Assembly (NCBI RefSeq): GCF_008124835.1
Contig: NZ_VNHW01000013.1
Location: forward strand, 41,582 to 105,581
Length of the DNA: 64,000 nucleotides
DNA from: Blastococcus xanthinilyticus
GTDB taxonomy: Bacteria; Actinomycetota; Actinomycetes; Mycobacteriales; Geodermatophilaceae
Direction of reading: 5' to 3'
Part shown: piece by piece, positions 9,177-18,237 of the stretch
Layout: each line of letters starts with the position of its first letter
How positions within the stretch are numbered: position 1 is the first letter of the stretch
Program-made: the position numbers and the translations under genes
The notes under the pieces: generated by a model
What the model saw: the letters and a program-made list of their open reading frames with translations, nothing else
Database searches by the model: none
Told to the model about the DNA's origin: nothing

Positions 9177-10175
9177 ATGCGCGCCAGAACCCGGATCATC
9201 GCTCCACTGGCCCTCGCGGCCGCGCTCACCGCGGCCTGCGGCGAGTCGGGCTCCTCGGGCACCGGAGGAGGCGGGGACGCGGGCGGCACCGCGGCGTCCG
9301 GCGACGCCTGCGCCCCGGTCGCCGGCGACCAGCTCGTGGTGCTCGAGGACGACGAGGGCCTGCAGAACGCGGACAACATCATCCCCGCGGTGACCGCGAC
9401 CGCGGCGCAGGCGAACCCGGCGCTGCTGCCGGCCCTGAACGCCGTGTCGGCGGAGCTCACCACCGACGAGCTGGTCGAGATGAACGCCGCCGTGGACGTG
9501 CAGCGGCAGAGCGCCGAGGACGTCGCCGCGGCCTGGGTCGAGGAGAACGTCGACACCGCGGGCCTCGAGCAGGGCAGCGGCACCGTCGTCGTCGGCGGGG
9601 CCAACTTCACCGAGTCCACGATCCTGGCCACCATCTACGCCGACGTGCTCACGGCCGCCGGCTTCGACGCCTCCGTGCAGGAGGTCGGCAACCGGGAGCT
9701 CTACCTGCCGGCGCTGCAGCGCGGGGAGATCCAGGTCTTCCCCGAGTACCTCTCGACCGTCACGGAGTTCATCGAGGGCGACGAGGCCACCCAGGTCGCC
9801 TCCGGCGACGTCGACGCGACCGTCGAGGCCCTCACGCCCCTGGCCGAGGGAGCCGGGCTGGTCTTCGGCGAGCCGTCCGAGGCCGCCGACCAGAACGCCT
9901 TCGCCGTCACCCAGGCCTTCGCCGACGAGGTGGGGGTCAGCACGCTGTCCGAGCTGGCCGAGGCCTGCGGCGACGGCTCGCTGGTGCTGGGCGGTCCGGG
10001 CGAGTGCCCCGAGCGCCCGTTCTGCCAGCCGGGCCTGGAGGAGACCTACGGGCTGGAGTTCGGCAGCTTCCGGGAGCTCGACACCGGTGGCCCGCTGACC
10101 AAGGCGGCCCTCCAGCAGGGCGAGATCTCCCTCGGGCTCGTCTTCAGCTCCGACGGCGCCCTCGCGCAGGGCTGA
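9177..10175 (+). CDS. opuCC: Quaternary amine-binding lipoprotein, apparently circularly permuted
   Basis: Substrate-binding protein of the importer, 332 residues. A lipoprotein signal ends at LTAAC with lipid-acceptor Cys 21. The order of segments is unusual. Residues about 53-125 (LVVLEDDEG ... ELTTDELVEMNAAVD ... EDVAAAWVEEN) match what is normally the C-terminal end of OpuAC-type proteins. The normal N-terminal half begins only at V137 (VVVGGANFTESTILA), and the protein stops at GLVFSSDGALAQG, just where the LEDD segment normally follows. I read this as a circular permutation of the fold. ATG 9177 is chosen because it places the signal peptide correctly. A 148-base gap separates it from opuCD. 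Confidence 0.9.
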   Translation: MRARTRIIAPLALAAALTAACGESGSSGTGGGGDAGGTAASGDACAPVAGDQLVVLEDDEGLQNADNIIPAVTATAAQANPALLPALNAVSAELTTDELVEMNAAVDVQRQSAEDVAAAWVEENVDTAGLEQGSGTVVVGGANFTESTILATIYADVLTAAGFDASVQEVGNRELYLPALQRGEIQVFPEYLSTVTEFIEGDEATQVASGDVDATVEALTPLAEGAGLVFGEPSEAADQNAFAVTQAFADEVGVSTLSELAEACGDGSLVLGGPGECPERPFCQPGLEETYGLEFGSFRELDTGGPLTKAALQQGEISLGLVFSSDGALAQG

Positions 10176-10181
10176 CTCCCC

Positions 10182-10236
10182 GTCCTGGCTCACCTGGTGG
10201 GGTCCTGGCTCACCACCGGTGCCGAGCCAGGACCCC
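10182..10236 (+). terminator. Terminator-like hairpin with duplicated arm after opuCC
   Basis: A perfect 13-base stem (10199-10211 with 10224-10236, arm GGGGTCCTGGCTC) encloses a 12-base loop six codons' length past the opuCC stop. There is no U-tract, as is usual in actinobacteria. A 13-base piece, GTCCTGGCTCACC, is repeated directly at 10182-10194 and 10202-10214. The stem can serve both the plus-strand operon and the convergent DUF1684 gene. Confidence 0.7.
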
Positions 10237-10258
10237 TGACGATCAGGTCACCTGATCA

Positions 10259-10870
10259 TCAGGGGCGGTACCAGCCGCCGGGGGGCAGCTGCTCCCCGGC
10301 GGGAACCGGGGCGTCGACCCGGTTCCCCTCGGGCGCCAGCGGGCACGACCAGCGCGGGTCGTAGGCGCACGAGGGGTGGTAGGCGAAGTTCAGGTCGACC
10401 ACCAGCCGGTCGCCGGCGCCGCCGAGGTCCGCTCCCTTCACCGTGTCGAGCAGGTAGCGGCCACCGCCGTACGTGGTGCTCCCGGCGGTGCCGTCGCGCA
10501 GCGGCAGGAACACCCCGCCGCCGTAGAGCGCGACCCACCAGACGTCGAGCCGGCCGACGCCGGGCAGCGCGACCGCGCCGATCCGCTCCAGCGGTACCAC
10601 CCCGTCGGCGGCCGTGGGCACCTCCAGCCGCAGGGCCGCGGCCGGCTCCAGCGCCGGCTCGAAGCGCAGCGCCGGGTCGTAGGGCGCGACGGGCAGCCCG
10701 TCGAACGCCGCCCGCGCGGCGGGGTCCAGCGGTGACTGCGGATGCCCGGCGAAGAGCTCGTCGCGCCCGTCCCGCCAGCGGCACCAGCCGGCCTCCGGGT
10801 CGGCGCAGCTCCGGACGGTGGCGTGCAGCGCGGCCACGCGGCGGCGCCAGTCGAGCAGCGAGAGGGTCAC
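10259..10870 (-). CDS. DUF1684 domain protein
   Basis: A 203-residue protein of the DUF1684 family. Diagnostic stretches are GGGRYLLDTVKGAD, LVVDLNFAYHPSCAYD and CPLAPEGNRV near the C-terminus, and an N-terminal DWRRRVAALHATVR helix. GTG 10870 gives the family-typical start (VTLSLLDWRRRV); the frame extends 21 codons further upstream without a better signal. The biochemical role of the family is unknown. It is transcribed towards opuCC and away from the DUF6779 gene. Confidence 0.82.
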   Translation of the reverse strand: MTLSLLDWRRRVAALHATVRSCADPEAGWCRWRDGRDELFAGHPQSPLDPAARAAFDGLPVAPYDPALRFEPALEPAAALRLEVPTAADGVVPLERIGAVALPGVGRLDVWWVALYGGGVFLPLRDGTAGSTTYGGGRYLLDTVKGADLGGAGDRLVVDLNFAYHPSCAYDPRWSCPLAPEGNRVDAPVPAGEQLPPGGWYRP

Positions 10871-10940
10871 CGCAGCACTGTGACAGCTATGACCACGGTC
10901 GGCACGGGTGCGGCTCCTCCCCGTGAGCGCCACTCGTCGC

Positions 10941-10946
10941 TACGCT
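10941..10946 (+). promoter_or_regulatory. Probable -10 box (TACGCT) for leaderless DUF6779 mRNA
   Basis: TACGCT lies exactly six bases before ATG 10953 and no ribosome binding site intervenes. With the usual 6-7 base distance from -10 to transcription start, the mRNA would begin at or beside the start codon. Confidence 0.5.
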
Positions 10947-10952
10947 GGTGCC

Positions 10953-12458
10953 ATGCCCCGCCGTGAGGACGACGACGTCGCCCGCGGCCCGGCCACCCCC
11001 GGATCCCGTGCCCTGCTCCAGGCGGCCGGTTTCGTGCTGGCCGCCGGCGCCACGCTGGCGGTCTTCCTCACCGACAACGCCCAGCTGTTGCGGGTCGCCG
11101 TCGTCGCCGTGGCCTGGGCGTTCGTGCTCGCCACCTTCGCGGCCGGGCGGCGCGGCACCGACCGGGCCCAGGCCGCCGCCCGTGAGGCCGACCTCCGGCG
11201 GGCCTACGAGCTGGAGCTCGAGCGGGAGGTCGCGGCCCGCCGCGAGTACGAGCTGGAGCTGGAGAACGAGCTGCGCCGCGAGGCCGAGGGCGCGATGCGG
11301 GGCGAGCTCGCCGCCCTGCGCGGCGACCTCGCGGCCCTGGCCGGCCTGCGCGACGAGGTGGCGCGGGTGTCGGGCATGCGGGGCGAGCTCGCCGCGCTCG
11401 GCGGCCTGCGGGAGGACGTCGCCCGGGTCGCCGCGCTGCGGGACGACGTCGCCGCGCTCACCGGGATGCGGGACGACGTCGCCGCCCTGACCGGGATGCG
11501 GGCGGAGCTGAGCCAGCTCGCCGCGCTCCGCGAGGACATGGGGCGGCTGCGGGCCGAGCTGGCCGAGCAGCTGTCCAGCGAGATGCTGGTCGAGCGGATC
11601 GTGATGCGCACCCAGGCCAGCCGGCTGCCGGGGGAGGGCGCCCGCCTGGAGGGCCCGGCCCGCACGCTGGACGCCGGCTACGGCCGCGCCGAGGACTCCC
11701 CGCCCCGGGAGCTGACCGGGGGCTGGCCGGCCATCCGGCTGGACGAACCGCGGGAGACGACCCAGCAGTTCGAGCAGGTCCGGGCCAGCAGCTGGTCCAC
11801 GCAGTCCCCGCCGGTCACCACGGCGTTCCCGCTCGTGCCGCCGGCCCCCGCGCCGGGCCCCGTGCCCCCGCCGGTCCCGGTCCCGCCGCCGGTGGCCGCC
11901 CGGCCGCCGGTGCCGCCCCGCCCACCCGCTCCCGAGCCGGCGCGGCCGGCCTTCGGGCGGCACGACCGCGCCGCGGCGCACGAGGACGACCCCTACCTGG
12001 GGTCGGCGCCCTCCTGGCGCGCGGCCGCTCCGCCGCCCCCTCCGCCGCCCCCTCCGCCGCCGCCGCCCATGACGGTCGCCTCGCCCGTGGTCACCCCGCC
12101 GGCGACCCTTCCGCCGCCGGCCGAACCGCCGCCGTCCCCGCTGGACTGGCTGGCCGCCCGGTCGCTGCTCGACCCGCCCGCGCCCGCCCCGACCGCGGGC
12201 GCGCCGCGCCGGCGGCGCGGCGACGACGCCCTGGAGCGGCCGCTCCCGGCCGAGGCCGCCCCGACGACGCAGCGCCCCGCGGTCATGCCGGAGTGGGCGC
12301 CGTCGACGCCGGCCGCCGGCGCGCCGGACACCTCCGACCGGCTGGCGCAGATCCTGGCGGAGAACGGCGTCAGCCCGTCCTCCGGCGGGCGCCGCCGGCG
12401 CCGGTACCGGGAGGACGGGGAGTCCGACGACGTCCTCGCCCGGGTGCTGGGCCGCTGA
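10953..12458 (+). CDS. DUF6779-type membrane protein with repeat helix and proline-rich tail
   Basis: A 501-residue protein in the position of M. tuberculosis Rv3604c. Two membrane helices lie at about residues 18-65. A charged helical region then contains seven consecutive 10-residue units (11343-11552), such as GLREDVARVA and GMRDDVAALT, with hydrophobic spacing 4-3-3. The second half is proline-rich, with a run of 13 prolines encoded near 12028-12067, and the C-terminus ends with a basic stretch and LARVLGR. It is probably a cytoplasmic-face scaffold anchored in the membrane, but the function is unknown. Transcription is probably leaderless. Confidence 0.8.
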   Translation: MPRREDDDVARGPATPGSRALLQAAGFVLAAGATLAVFLTDNAQLLRVAVVAVAWAFVLATFAAGRRGTDRAQAAAREADLRRAYELELEREVAARREYELELENELRREAEGAMRGELAALRGDLAALAGLRDEVARVSGMRGELAALGGLREDVARVAALRDDVAALTGMRDDVAALTGMRAELSQLAALREDMGRLRAELAEQLSSEMLVERIVMRTQASRLPGEGARLEGPARTLDAGYGRAEDSPPRELTGGWPAIRLDEPRETTQQFEQVRASSWSTQSPPVTTAFPLVPPAPAPGPVPPPVPVPPPVAARPPVPPRPPAPEPARPAFGRHDRAAAHEDDPYLGSAPSWRAAAPPPPPPPPPPPPPMTVASPVVTPPATLPPPAEPPPSPLDWLAARSLLDPPAPAPTAGAPRRRRGDDALERPLPAEAAPTTQRPAVMPEWAPSTPAAGAPDTSDRLAQILAENGVSPSSGGRRRRRYREDGESDDVLARVLGR

Positions 12459-12461
12459 GGC

Positions 12462-13214
12462 CTAGCGGGGGCCGCGCGAGAGCCCGCCGCCGTCGATGAC
12501 CAGCGTCTGGCCGGTGACCCATCCGGCACCGTCGCCCAGCAGGTAGGCCGCGGCCTCGCCGATGTCCTCCGCGGTGCCGAGCCGGGCCATCGGGTAGGCC
12601 TTCGCCACCTCGGCCTCGCGTCCCTCGAACAGGGCGCCGGCGAACTTGGTCTTCACCACCGCCGGGGCCACGGCGTTCACCCGCACCTTCGGCGCCAGCT
12701 CCACCGCGAGCTGCGTGGTGAGGTTGATCAGCGCCGCCTTGCTCACGCCGTAGGCACCGATCTCCTGCGATGACCGGAGGCCCGCGACCGAGGCGACGAA
12801 CAACACCGATCCGCCGTGCTCGGACATCCAGGCCCGCCACGCCTCCTGCACCAGCCCGAGGGCGGCGACGACGTTGGTGTCCAGGATCTTGCGGCAGGCG
12901 TCGAGGTCGAGGTCCATCAACGGCCCGTAGGCGGGGTTGATCCCGACGTTGCCGACCAGCACGTCCAGGCTGCCGAACGTCTCGACCGCGGTCCGCACCG
13001 CGGCCGCCCGGTGCCCGGCGTCGCCGGCGTTGCCCGCGACGGCCACCGCCACGTCGGAACCGCCCAGCGACTCGACGGCCTCGGCGAGCGCCTCGGGCTT
13101 GCGGGCGGTGAGCACCACCCGGGCCCCGCGGTCGACCAGGCTCTTCGCGATGCCCAGGCCGATGCCCCGGCTGCCGCCGGTGACCAGAGCGGTGCGTCCC
13201 TCGAACGTGTGCAC
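12462..13214 (-). CDS. Short-chain dehydrogenase/reductase
   Basis: A 250-residue SDR with the cofactor motif TGGSRGIG near residues 12-19, an Asn-containing GNVGINPAYG loop, the catalytic YGVSK around residue 153-157 preceded by an active-site serine, and a C-terminal TGQTLVIDGGGL strand. A GGAGG site precedes GTG 13214. The overall sequence resembles FabG-like 3-oxoacyl reductases, but the substrate cannot be told. It is convergent with the DUF6779 gene with only three bases between stops. No SDR is present here in the mycobacterial order. Confidence 0.9.
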   Translation of the reverse strand: MHTFEGRTALVTGGSRGIGLGIAKSLVDRGARVVLTARKPEALAEAVESLGGSDVAVAVAGNAGDAGHRAAAVRTAVETFGSLDVLVGNVGINPAYGPLMDLDLDACRKILDTNVVAALGLVQEAWRAWMSEHGGSVLFVASVAGLRSSQEIGAYGVSKAALINLTTQLAVELAPKVRVNAVAPAVVKTKFAGALFEGREAEVAKAYPMARLGTAEDIGEAAAYLLGDGAGWVTGQTLVIDGGGLSRGPR

Positions 13215-13400
13215 GTTGCCTCCCTCGCCGATGTGCCGGCCGTCACGGTAGGGCGGGCCCCGGACGCCGCCGCCGCCGGGTCGCCCGGGGCGGCGTGAGC
13301 CACGACACAGGGCGCGGGCGTTGCGGGGCGGCGCACACTGGACACACACTCGCCACCGGCTCGACGCCCGCGTGACACACCCGGTCGCAGCGGACGCCGG

Positions 13401-13448
13401 CCACCGCACCACCGCACCACCGCACCACCGCACCACCGCACCACCGCA
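13401..13448 (+). repeat. Six perfect tandem copies of an 8-bp unit
   Basis: The unit CCACCGCA is repeated six times without error, then breaks into CGGCC. It lies in the 313-base gap between the divergent SDR and DUF2520 genes, which otherwise holds only presumed promoters. An 8-base period cannot preserve a reading frame when copies change, so it is unlikely to be coding. Confidence 0.95.
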
Positions 13449-13527
13449 CGGCCCATCGCGATCTCCGCTGGTGGAGATCGCGCCCGACGTCCGGTACCCG
13501 CCAGGGACTGGAACGAGAGGTGCACCG

Positions 13528-14472
13528 ATGCCTGCTGCCCGCAGGACCGTCCGCGCCGCCGGCCTCCCGGCGGCGTCCTCCGCCCCCGCCCGCCTGCGCG
13601 TCGGCGTGATCGGCGCCGGCCGCGTCGGCGCCGTCCTGGGCGCGGCCCTCGCTGCCGCCGGCCACGACGTGGTCGCCGCCTCCGGCGTCTCCGCCGCCTC
13701 CGCCGAGCGCGCCGCCCGGCTGCTGCCGGGCGTTCCCCTCGTCCCCGCGGACGAGGTCGTGGCCGCCGCCGACCTCGTCGTCCTCGCCGTGCCCGACGAC
13801 ACGCTCTCCGGCCTGGTGTCCGGCCTGGCCGGCACCGGGGCCTGGCGGGCCGGCCAGCTGGCCTTCCACACCTCCGGCGCGCACGGCCTGGCGGTGCTGG
13901 ACCCGGCACGGGACGCCGGGGTGCTCGCGCTGGCCCTGCACCCGGCCATGACCTTCTCCGGCGCCCCCGAGGACGCCGACCGGCTCGCCGGCGCCCCGTT
14001 CGGGGTCACCAGCCGCCCCGAGCACCGCCCGGTCGCCGAGACGCTGGTGCTGGAGATGGGCGGCGAGCCCTTCGTCGTCGCCGAGGAGGACCGCGGGCTG
14101 TACCACGCGGCGCTGGTCACCGGCGCGAACCACCTGGTCACGCTGGTGGCCGAGGCGGCCGACCTGCTGCGCACCGCCGGGGTGGGCGAGCCGGCCCGGG
14201 TGCTGGCCCCGCTGCTCACCGCGGCGCTGGACAACGGGCTGCGCCGCGGCGACCGCGGGCTGACCGGTCCGGTCAGCCGGGGCGACGCCGGCACCGTCGC
14301 CCAGCACCTGACCACCCTCGCCGAGCGGGCGCCGGAGTCGGTGGCCACCTACGTCGCCATGGCGCAGCGCACCGCCGAGCGCACGCTCGCCGCGGGCCGG
14401 CTCCGGGCGCACGAGGCCGCCCCGCTGCTGGACCTGCTGGCGGCGGCCCGCACCGGGACCCTCCTCCGGTGA
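13528..14472 (+). CDS. Rossmann/DUF2520 protein upstream of panC
   Basis: A 314-residue protein. An NAD(P)-type Rossmann fold begins [22 protein letters not shown] at about residue 27, and a DUF2520 helical half follows with [28 protein letters not shown] and [10 protein letters not shown]. It resembles the ketopantoate/pyrroline-carboxylate reductase type. ATG 13528 follows a GAGAGG site. The M. tuberculosis counterpart is Rv3603c, and its fixed position before panC suggests a pantothenate-related oxidoreductase, which is an inference. Its stop overlaps the panC start. Confidence 0.87.
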   Translation: MPAARRTVRAAGLPAASSAPARLRVGVIGAGRVGAVLGAALAAAGHDVVAASGVSAASAERAARLLPGVPLVPADEVVAAADLVVLAVPDDTLSGLVSGLAGTGAWRAGQLAFHTSGAHGLAVLDPARDAGVLALALHPAMTFSGAPEDADRLAGAPFGVTSRPEHRPVAETLVLEMGGEPFVVAEEDRGLYHAALVTGANHLVTLVAEAADLLRTAGVGEPARVLAPLLTAALDNGLRRGDRGLTGPVSRGDAGTVAQHLTTLAERAPESVATYVAMAQRTAERTLAAGRLRAHEAAPLLDLLAAARTGTLLR

Positions 14473-15326
14473 GCACCGTCCGCGTGCTGCCCGCGGTCGC
14501 CGAGTCCGCCGCCGAGCTGCGCGCCCTCGTCGACGCGCTGCCCGGCCCGGTCGCCCTCGTGCCGACCATGGGCGCGCTGCACGAGGGGCACCGCACCCTC
14601 GTCCGGGCCGCCCGGGAGCGCGCCGGCAGCGTCGTCGTCTCCGTGTTCGTGAACCCGACCCAGTTCGGGCCCGGTGAGGACTTCGACCGGTACCCCCGCA
14701 CCTGGGACGCCGACCTCGCCGCCCTGGCCGAGGAGGGCGCGGACGTGGTCTTCCACCCGCCGGTGGAGGAGGTGTACCCGCCCGGAGCCGTGGGGGTGAC
14801 CGTCGACCCCGGCCCGCTCGGCGGGGTGCTGGAGGGTGCGGTGCGCCCCGGCCACTTCGCCGGCGTGCTCACCGTCGTCGCGAAGCTGTTCGGCCTGGTC
14901 CGCCCCGATCTCGCGCTGTTCGGCGAGAAGGACTACCAGCAGCTCACGCTGATCCGGGCGATGGCCCGCGAGCTGGCCCTGGGGGTGGAGGTCGTCGGTG
15001 TGCCCACCGTCCGGGAGGACGACGGCATGGCGCTGTCCAGCCGCAACCGCTACCTCTCCCCGGAAGAGCGGGGGCGGGCCGCGGCGTTGCACCGGGCACT
15101 GCGCGCGGGCGCGGACGCCGGCCCCCGTGGCGCCGACGCCGTCCTCTCCGCCGCCCGTGCGGTGCTGGCCGAGGTGCCCGACCTGGTTCAGGACTACCTG
15201 GAACTCACCGATACCGACCTGGGACCGGCGCCGGCCGCCGGCCCCGCCCGACTGCTCGTCGCCGTCCGCGCCGGCAGCACCCGACTCCTCGACAACGCCC
15301 CGATCACGCTGGGAGAGCCCCGATGA
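14469..15326 (+). CDS. panC: Pantothenate synthetase
   Basis: ATP-dependent ligase joining pantoate and beta-alanine. The 285-residue protein has the nucleotidyltransferase motif MGALHEGH near residue 36, [22 protein letters not shown] for pantoate binding, GEKDYQQL, and the KMSKS-equivalent [14 protein letters not shown] 14469 overlaps the DUF2520 stop and its own stop overlaps panD, giving a tightly coupled set. Confidence 0.96.
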   Translation: MSTVRVLPAVAESAAELRALVDALPGPVALVPTMGALHEGHRTLVRAARERAGSVVVSVFVNPTQFGPGEDFDRYPRTWDADLAALAEEGADVVFHPPVEEVYPPGAVGVTVDPGPLGGVLEGAVRPGHFAGVLTVVAKLFGLVRPDLALFGEKDYQQLTLIRAMARELALGVEVVGVPTVREDDGMALSSRNRYLSPEERGRAAALHRALRAGADAGPRGADAVLSAARAVLAEVPDLVQDYLELTDTDLGPAPAAGPARLLVAVRAGSTRLLDNAPITLGEPR

Positions 15327-15748
15327 TGCGCACGATGCTGAAGTCCAAGATCCACCGTGCGACGGTCACCCAGGCCGACCTGCACTACGTGGGCTCGGTG
15401 ACCGTCGACGAGGACCTCCTGGACGCCGCCGACCTGATCCCCGGCGAGCAGGTCGCCATCGTCGACATCACCAACGGCGCGCGGCTGGAGACCTACGTCA
15501 TCCCCGGTGAGCGGGGCAGCCGGGTCATCGGGATCAACGGCGCCGCCGCGCACCTGGTGCACCCCGGCGACATGGTCATCCTGATCAGCTACGGCCTGAT
15601 GGACGAGACCGAGGCCAAGAGCTACATCCCCAAGGTCGTGCACGTGGACGGCGACAACCGGATCGTCGAGCTGGGCGGTGACCCGTCGGCCCCCGTGCCG
15701 GGCGCTCCCGACCAGCGGCGCAGCGATCTGGGCGTGCCGGTCCGGTGA
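15323..15748 (+). CDS. panD: Aspartate 1-decarboxylase
   Basis: Makes beta-alanine from aspartate, the second PanC substrate. The 141-residue proenzyme has the self-cleavage site Gly24-Ser25 in HYVGSVTV, which yields the pyruvoyl cofactor, plus the [24 protein letters not shown] and ISYGLM strands. Two adjacent ATG codons (15323 and 15326) are both possible starts; the first overlaps the panC stop. The C-terminal tail after about residue 118 is longer than in enterobacterial PanD, as usual for actinobacteria. Confidence 0.96.
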   Translation: MMRTMLKSKIHRATVTQADLHYVGSVTVDEDLLDAADLIPGEQVAIVDITNGARLETYVIPGERGSRVIGINGAAAHLVHPGDMVILISYGLMDETEAKSYIPKVVHVDGDNRIVELGGDPSAPVPGAPDQRRSDLGVPVR

Positions 15749-15752
15749 CCCC

Positions 15753-16559
15753 GTGCTGCTGACCGTCGACGTCGGCAACAGCCAGACCGTCCTCGCCACC
15801 TTCGACGGCGACCGCCGGGTCGGCACCTGGCGGGTGACCACCGCGCCGCGCGCCACCGCCGACGAGCTGCGGATGCTGTGGCGGGGGCTGCTCCGCGACA
15901 CCGAGGTCACCGGCGTCGCCGCCTGCTCCACCGTGCCGGCGCTGCTGCCGGCGCTGCGCCAACTGCTCGACTCCCTCGAGGTCCCGGTCGTGCTGATCGG
16001 GCCGGGGGTGCGCACCGGCGTCCCGCTGCATGTGGACAACCCGCGCGAGGTGGGCGCCGACCGCGTCGTCACCGCCCTGGCCGCCGCCGAGATGTTCGGC
16101 CGGGCCGCCGACGGCAGCCGCCGCCCGGTCGTCGTCGTCGACTTCGGCACCTCGACCAACGTCGACGCCGTGGGTCCGGCCGGGCAGTTCCTGGGCGGCG
16201 CGCTGGCCCCCGGGCTGGAGGTCAGCCTGGACGCCCTGGCCAACCGGGCGGCCCAGCTGCGCTCGGTCGAGCTCACCTGCCCGCCGCAGGCGATCGGCAA
16301 GAACACCGTGGCGGCGCTGCAGTCGGGGCTGGTGCTCGGGTTCGCCGGCCTGGTCGACGGGCTGGTGAGCCGGATCGCGGCCGAGATCGTCGCCCAGTTC
16401 GGCACCGCGCCGGTCGTCGTCGCCACCGGCGGGCTGGCCCCGCTGGTCGTCGACAGCTGCCGGACGATCGGGGAGCGCGAGCCGGACCTGACGGTGCACG
16501 GCCTGCGGCTGGCCTTCGAGCGGCAGCAGGCCGCCGAGCGGCGGGTGGGCGCCCCGTAG
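15753..16559 (+). CDS. coaX: Type III pantothenate kinase
   Basis: Phosphorylates pantothenate, the first step to coenzyme A. The 268-residue ASKHA-fold protein has the N-terminal phosphate loop DVGNSQT, the substrate segment ADRVV around residue 100, and [11 protein letters not shown], the second conserved motif. GTG 15753 lies four bases after panD. Its stop codon TAG is also the first half of a likely -10 box for lysS. Confidence 0.93.
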   Translation: MLLTVDVGNSQTVLATFDGDRRVGTWRVTTAPRATADELRMLWRGLLRDTEVTGVAACSTVPALLPALRQLLDSLEVPVVLIGPGVRTGVPLHVDNPREVGADRVVTALAAAEMFGRAADGSRRPVVVVDFGTSTNVDAVGPAGQFLGGALAPGLEVSLDALANRAAQLRSVELTCPPQAIGKNTVAALQSGLVLGFAGLVDGLVSRIAAEIVAQFGTAPVVVATGGLAPLVVDSCRTIGEREPDLTVHGLRLAFERQQAAERRVGAP

Positions 16560-16562
16560 GCT
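16557..16562 (+). promoter_or_regulatory. Probable -10 box (TAGGCT) for lysS overlapping the coaX stop
   Basis: TAGGCT begins at the coaX stop codon and lies eight bases before GTG 16571, with no ribosome binding site between. This would give lysS a leaderless or nearly leaderless mRNA separate from the pan operon. Confidence 0.45.
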
Positions 16563-16570
16563 CGGGCCCC

Positions 16571-18091
16571 GTGAGCGAAGGACCGAACGGCCACGGCAAC
16601 GGCGACGACGGCAGCGAGGAGCTGCCCGAGCAGATGCGCGTCCGCCGCGCCAAGCTCGACCGGCTGCGCGAGTCCGGCGTCGACCCGTACCCGGTCGGCG
16701 TCCCCCGCACCGCCACCCTGGCCGAGGTGCGGGCCGCGCACCCGGACCTCGAGCCGGACACCATGACCGGCAGCCGGGTGGGGGTCACCGGCCGGGTGAT
16801 CTTCGTCCGGAACACCGGCAAGCTGTGCTTCGCCACCCTCCGCGAGGGCGACGCCGAGCTCCAGGTGATGCTCTCCCGCGACCGGGTCGGCGAGGAGCCA
16901 CTGGCGGCCTGGAAGTCCGACGTCGACCTCGGAGACCACGTCTTCGCCGAGGGCGAGGTCGGCACCTCCCGCCGCGGCGAGCTCTCGGTGTTCGCCGACT
17001 CCTGGCAGCTCACCGCCAAGGCGCTGCGGCCGCTGCCGGTCGCGCACAAGCCGATGAGCGAGGAGCTGCGGGTCCGCCGCCGCTACGTCGACCTGATCGT
17101 CCGCGACGAGGCCCGGCGCACGGTGCACCAGCGGTCCACGGTGATGCGCACGCTGCGGGCCGGGCTGACGTCCCGCAGCTTCCTCGAGGTCGAGACGCCG
17201 ATGCTGCAGACCGTCCACGGGGGCGCCGCCGCCCGGCCGTTCCGCACCCACATGAACGCCTTCGACCTCGACCTCTACCTGCGCATCGCGCCCGAGCTGT
17301 TCCTCAAGCGGTGCATCGTCGGTGGCCTGGAGCGGGTGTTCGAGATCAACCGCAACTTCCGGAACGAGGGTGCGGACAGCTCGCACTCGCCGGAGTTCGC
17401 CATGCTCGAGGCGTACGCGGCCTACTGGGACTACCAGACCATGGCCCGGATGACGCAGGAGCTGGTGCAGGAGTGCTGCACCGCGCTCTTCGGCGACCAC
17501 GTCGCCCGGCACCACGACGGCACCGAGCTGGACCTCTCCGGGGAGTGGCCGCAGCTGTCGCTCTACGCGGCGGTGTCGGAGGCGGCGGGGGAGGAGATCA
17601 CCCCGCAGACGCCGGTGGCGCAGCTGCGGGCCGTCGCGGAGCGGCACGACATCGGGGTCGACCCGGCCTGGCTGCCGGGCAAGGTGGTCGAGGAGATCTT
17701 CGAGGCGCTGGTCCAGCACACCCTGCAGTCGCCGACGTTCGTCATCGACTACCCCGTGGACACCTCACCCCTGACCCGCGCCCACCGGTCGGAGCCGGGC
17801 AAGGCGGAGAAGTGGGACCTCTACATCGGCGGGATCGAGCAGGGCACCGCCTACTCCGAGCTGGTCGACCCGGTGGCGCAGCGGGAGCGGTTCACCGCGC
17901 AGGCCCGGTTGGCGGCCGCCGGCGATCCCGAGGCGATGGCGCTGGACGAGGACTTCCTCGAGGCGCTCGAGTACGGAATGCCGCCCACCGGGGGACTGGG
18001 TTTCGGGATGGACCGCCTGATGATGACACTGACCGGGCTCGGAATTCGCGAGACCATCCTGTTCCCTCTGGTCAGGCCAATCAGTTCCTGA
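16571..18091 (+). CDS. lysS: Lysyl-tRNA synthetase, class II
   Basis: Charges tRNA-Lys. The 506-residue protein has an OB-fold anticodon domain (about residues 60-150) and a class II catalytic domain: motif 2 [21 protein letters not shown] and motif 3 [13 protein letters not shown] near the C-terminus. The lysine-site loop reads [15 protein letters not shown] rather than the enterobacterial form with asparagine. The order coaX-lysS-lsr2-clpC is as in mycobacteria. The start lies 11 bases after coaX. Confidence 0.93.
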   Translation: MSEGPNGHGNGDDGSEELPEQMRVRRAKLDRLRESGVDPYPVGVPRTATLAEVRAAHPDLEPDTMTGSRVGVTGRVIFVRNTGKLCFATLREGDAELQVMLSRDRVGEEPLAAWKSDVDLGDHVFAEGEVGTSRRGELSVFADSWQLTAKALRPLPVAHKPMSEELRVRRRYVDLIVRDEARRTVHQRSTVMRTLRAGLTSRSFLEVETPMLQTVHGGAAARPFRTHMNAFDLDLYLRIAPELFLKRCIVGGLERVFEINRNFRNEGADSSHSPEFAMLEAYAAYWDYQTMARMTQELVQECCTALFGDHVARHHDGTELDLSGEWPQLSLYAAVSEAAGEEITPQTPVAQLRAVAERHDIGVDPAWLPGKVVEEIFEALVQHTLQSPTFVIDYPVDTSPLTRAHRSEPGKAEKWDLYIGGIEQGTAYSELVDPVAQRERFTAQARLAAAGDPEAMALDEDFLEALEYGMPPTGGLGFGMDRLMMTLTGLGIRETILFPLVRPISS

Positions 18092-18237
18092 ACAGATCCG
18101 TAACTGTGGCGCCAGCACAATGGGTGAAACCTGCACGACCATTACCGAATAGCAGTTGCTTGTGCTCTAATGGTCCTCGCACCCGTCGGGTGTTGTTTCC
18201 GACCGGCTTCCGGGCCACAGCGAAAAGCGAGGAACGA
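18092..18237 (+). promoter_or_regulatory. lysS-lsr2 intergenic region, probable lsr2 promoter
   Basis: This 146-base gap is clearly richer in A+T than the surroundings, which is common before lsr2. TCTAAT around 18166-18171 with TTACCG about 18 bases upstream is a weak promoter candidate. A purine-rich GCGAGGAACGA site lies just before ATG 18238. Confidence 0.35.

Noticed and set aside
10241..10257. Palindrome GATCAGGT, C, ACCTGATC as an operator
   Set aside because: It lies at a gene 3' end next to a terminator and its spacing fits no operator known to me; listed only as part of another finding.
13321..13527. N-terminal extension of the DUF2520 gene through the 8-bp repeat
   Set aside because: The ribosome binding site and the Rossmann start favour ATG 13528; the extension only encodes repeat-derived residues.
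15194..17719. Long minus-strand frame opposite panC-panD-coaX-lysS
   Set aside because: It crosses four recognised genes and has no recognisable domain.
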